A model generated the notes under the pieces. It had not been told where the DNA came from and ran no database searches. It worked only from the letters and a program-made list of their open reading frames with translations. This document shows positions 63,124 through 64,000 of a DNA stretch of 64,000 nt, piece by piece (position 1 is the stretch's first letter; every line of letters begins with the position of its first letter). Both the position numbers and the translations under genes were made by a program. The stretch spans positions 2,108,001 through 2,172,000 of the forward strand of contig JACAAK010000008.1 of assembly GCA_025093985.1 (NCBI GenBank), written 5' to 3'. This DNA is from Calvatia gigantea. Lineage: Eukaryota > Basidiomycota > Agaricomycetes > Agaricales > Lycoperdaceae.

Positions 63124-64000
63124 TGTTGTGGTTTTCCACCAATCAAGTCATACTCCATTGTTATTTGCATTCCTGTCCATTAGTATATCTGTTTCAGCTA
63201 TTTCTGTTGAGCAATCTCCGTTTATGACTCATGTTAACTACTATGCCAGCCTGATGTTATAGTGAGATCAGCTTTGTCCTTCACTGACCTGGTATCTATC
63301 CACAGATGATACCAAAGGGGACTCCTTCTCGAAGGCTTATCAGCTAAATATAGTTACTTACAATGTAACTATAAATAACCTTACGTCTTACGATCAGAGG
63401 TCTTGAACCCTCAATTAATAACTCCTATGATGTCTTATGATGTAAAGCTTAGTTGCTGAGAAGAGGTTCTTAAGTTCAGATCACAAGATGAGAATGATAA
63501 GAGTTATAGATTGAGTCTCCACCTAACCAAGTAGAAATGATGGGGTCTACTGGTCAAGTTGAGAGGTTTATATACTACAATGGTGTACTACTGTATTGTA
63601 CTGTATTGGTATGTTACTTGTCTATATATGGTATATAAAAGTGGTACAACTTCAAAGTGGTACAACTTTGAAGTATTATCTAAGTTCCTATATTAGTAGA
63701 ACAATGGGGTTCTAATTATAACCTATTAAGTTCTAGGTAGGTCTGGCTACATTTTAGGTCTGTCTAGGTATGTTCTAGATACTTCTAGATAGATACTAAG
63801 TATAGAGTATGTCTAGATCATTCTAGCCTTAGTCTAGATTGTTACTAGACTTCCGTCATAGTTCTAGATCATATTAAGTATTAGAATAATACTTAATCCT
63901 TTACTATTATCTTATAGTATAGATTACTCTAAGATATATAGTCATCTTTTCAAGTAAATATATGAGTTGTAGCATAGTCTCTTTATGACTGATTCTATGA
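63124..64000 (+). mobile_element. LTR-like insertion, runs off window
   Basis: Starts TGTTGTGG and shares short blocks with the 62135 LTR in the same order (CTGTTTCAG, AGCAATCTCCG, GACTCAT, TATGCCA), so it is probably a diverged LTR of the same clade. The distal part (63700-63900) is rich in CTAGA/TCTAG. No gene seen before the window ends. Confidence 0.5.

Overview
The window looks like a transposon-rich stretch of a filamentous basidiomycete nuclear genome, most likely an Agaricomycete. Protein genes carry short introns (about 48-72 nt) with GT..AG borders. They encode families that are expanded in mushrooms: F-box plus beta-propeller-like proteins and NACHT NTPases. The retroelements are fungal Ty3/gypsy and Ty1/copia types. 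I saw no bacterial, organellar, rRNA or tRNA signatures, and the species cannot be named from the sequence.

Layout. (1) 1-2.1 kb: a decayed NAD(P)-binding (NmrA/SDR-like) gene. (2) 3.4-43 kb: an amplified gene array. Its core is an F-box-like gene on the plus strand, present as at least nine full or partial copies. A minus-strand NACHT-type P-loop NTPase usually sits head-to-head upstream of it. Downstream there is one of three tail-to-tail partners: a PD-(D/E)XK-like gene, the 3' half of an Akr1-like DHHC palmitoyltransferase, or another NACHT relic. Only two F-box copies (20236-21889 and 39840-41498) and one PD-(D/E)XK-like gene (21989-23992, minus) have fully open spliced reading frames. 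All NACHT and Akr1 pieces are broken. Most F-box copies share a 31-bp dyad (TGTCAC-N19-GTGACA) 29-51 bp before the ATG.

(3) The array has been invaded by several elements. An intact-looking Ty3/gypsy element with identical LTRs splits one F-box copy (27402-34039). A MITE with an 8-bp target duplication sits in another copy (11878-12282) and was then carried in a roughly 2-kb segmental duplication. A Tc1-like element cuts the second PD-(D/E)XK gene at a TA (42976 onward).

(4) 44.5-64 kb is a nested stack of retroelements. A chromodomain Ty3/gypsy element (44572-56181) contains a copia element with identical LTRs (48711-53984). To its right lies an old copia relic, itself cut by another gypsy element of the same clade (62135 onward). 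That element is in turn cut at 63124 by an LTR-like sequence that runs off the window.

Two mutation patterns stand out. The premature stops I traced in the chromodomain gypsy element and in the Tc1 element are all TGA where Arg is expected. Catalytic Asp codons have become Asn in CpG context. Both fit CpG-directed (RIP-like or methylation-linked) hypermutation. Many array genes instead carry one-base frameshifts. Because ORFs of 1914 and 1491 codons are uninterrupted in the same window, these frameshifts are more likely real decay than poor base calling.
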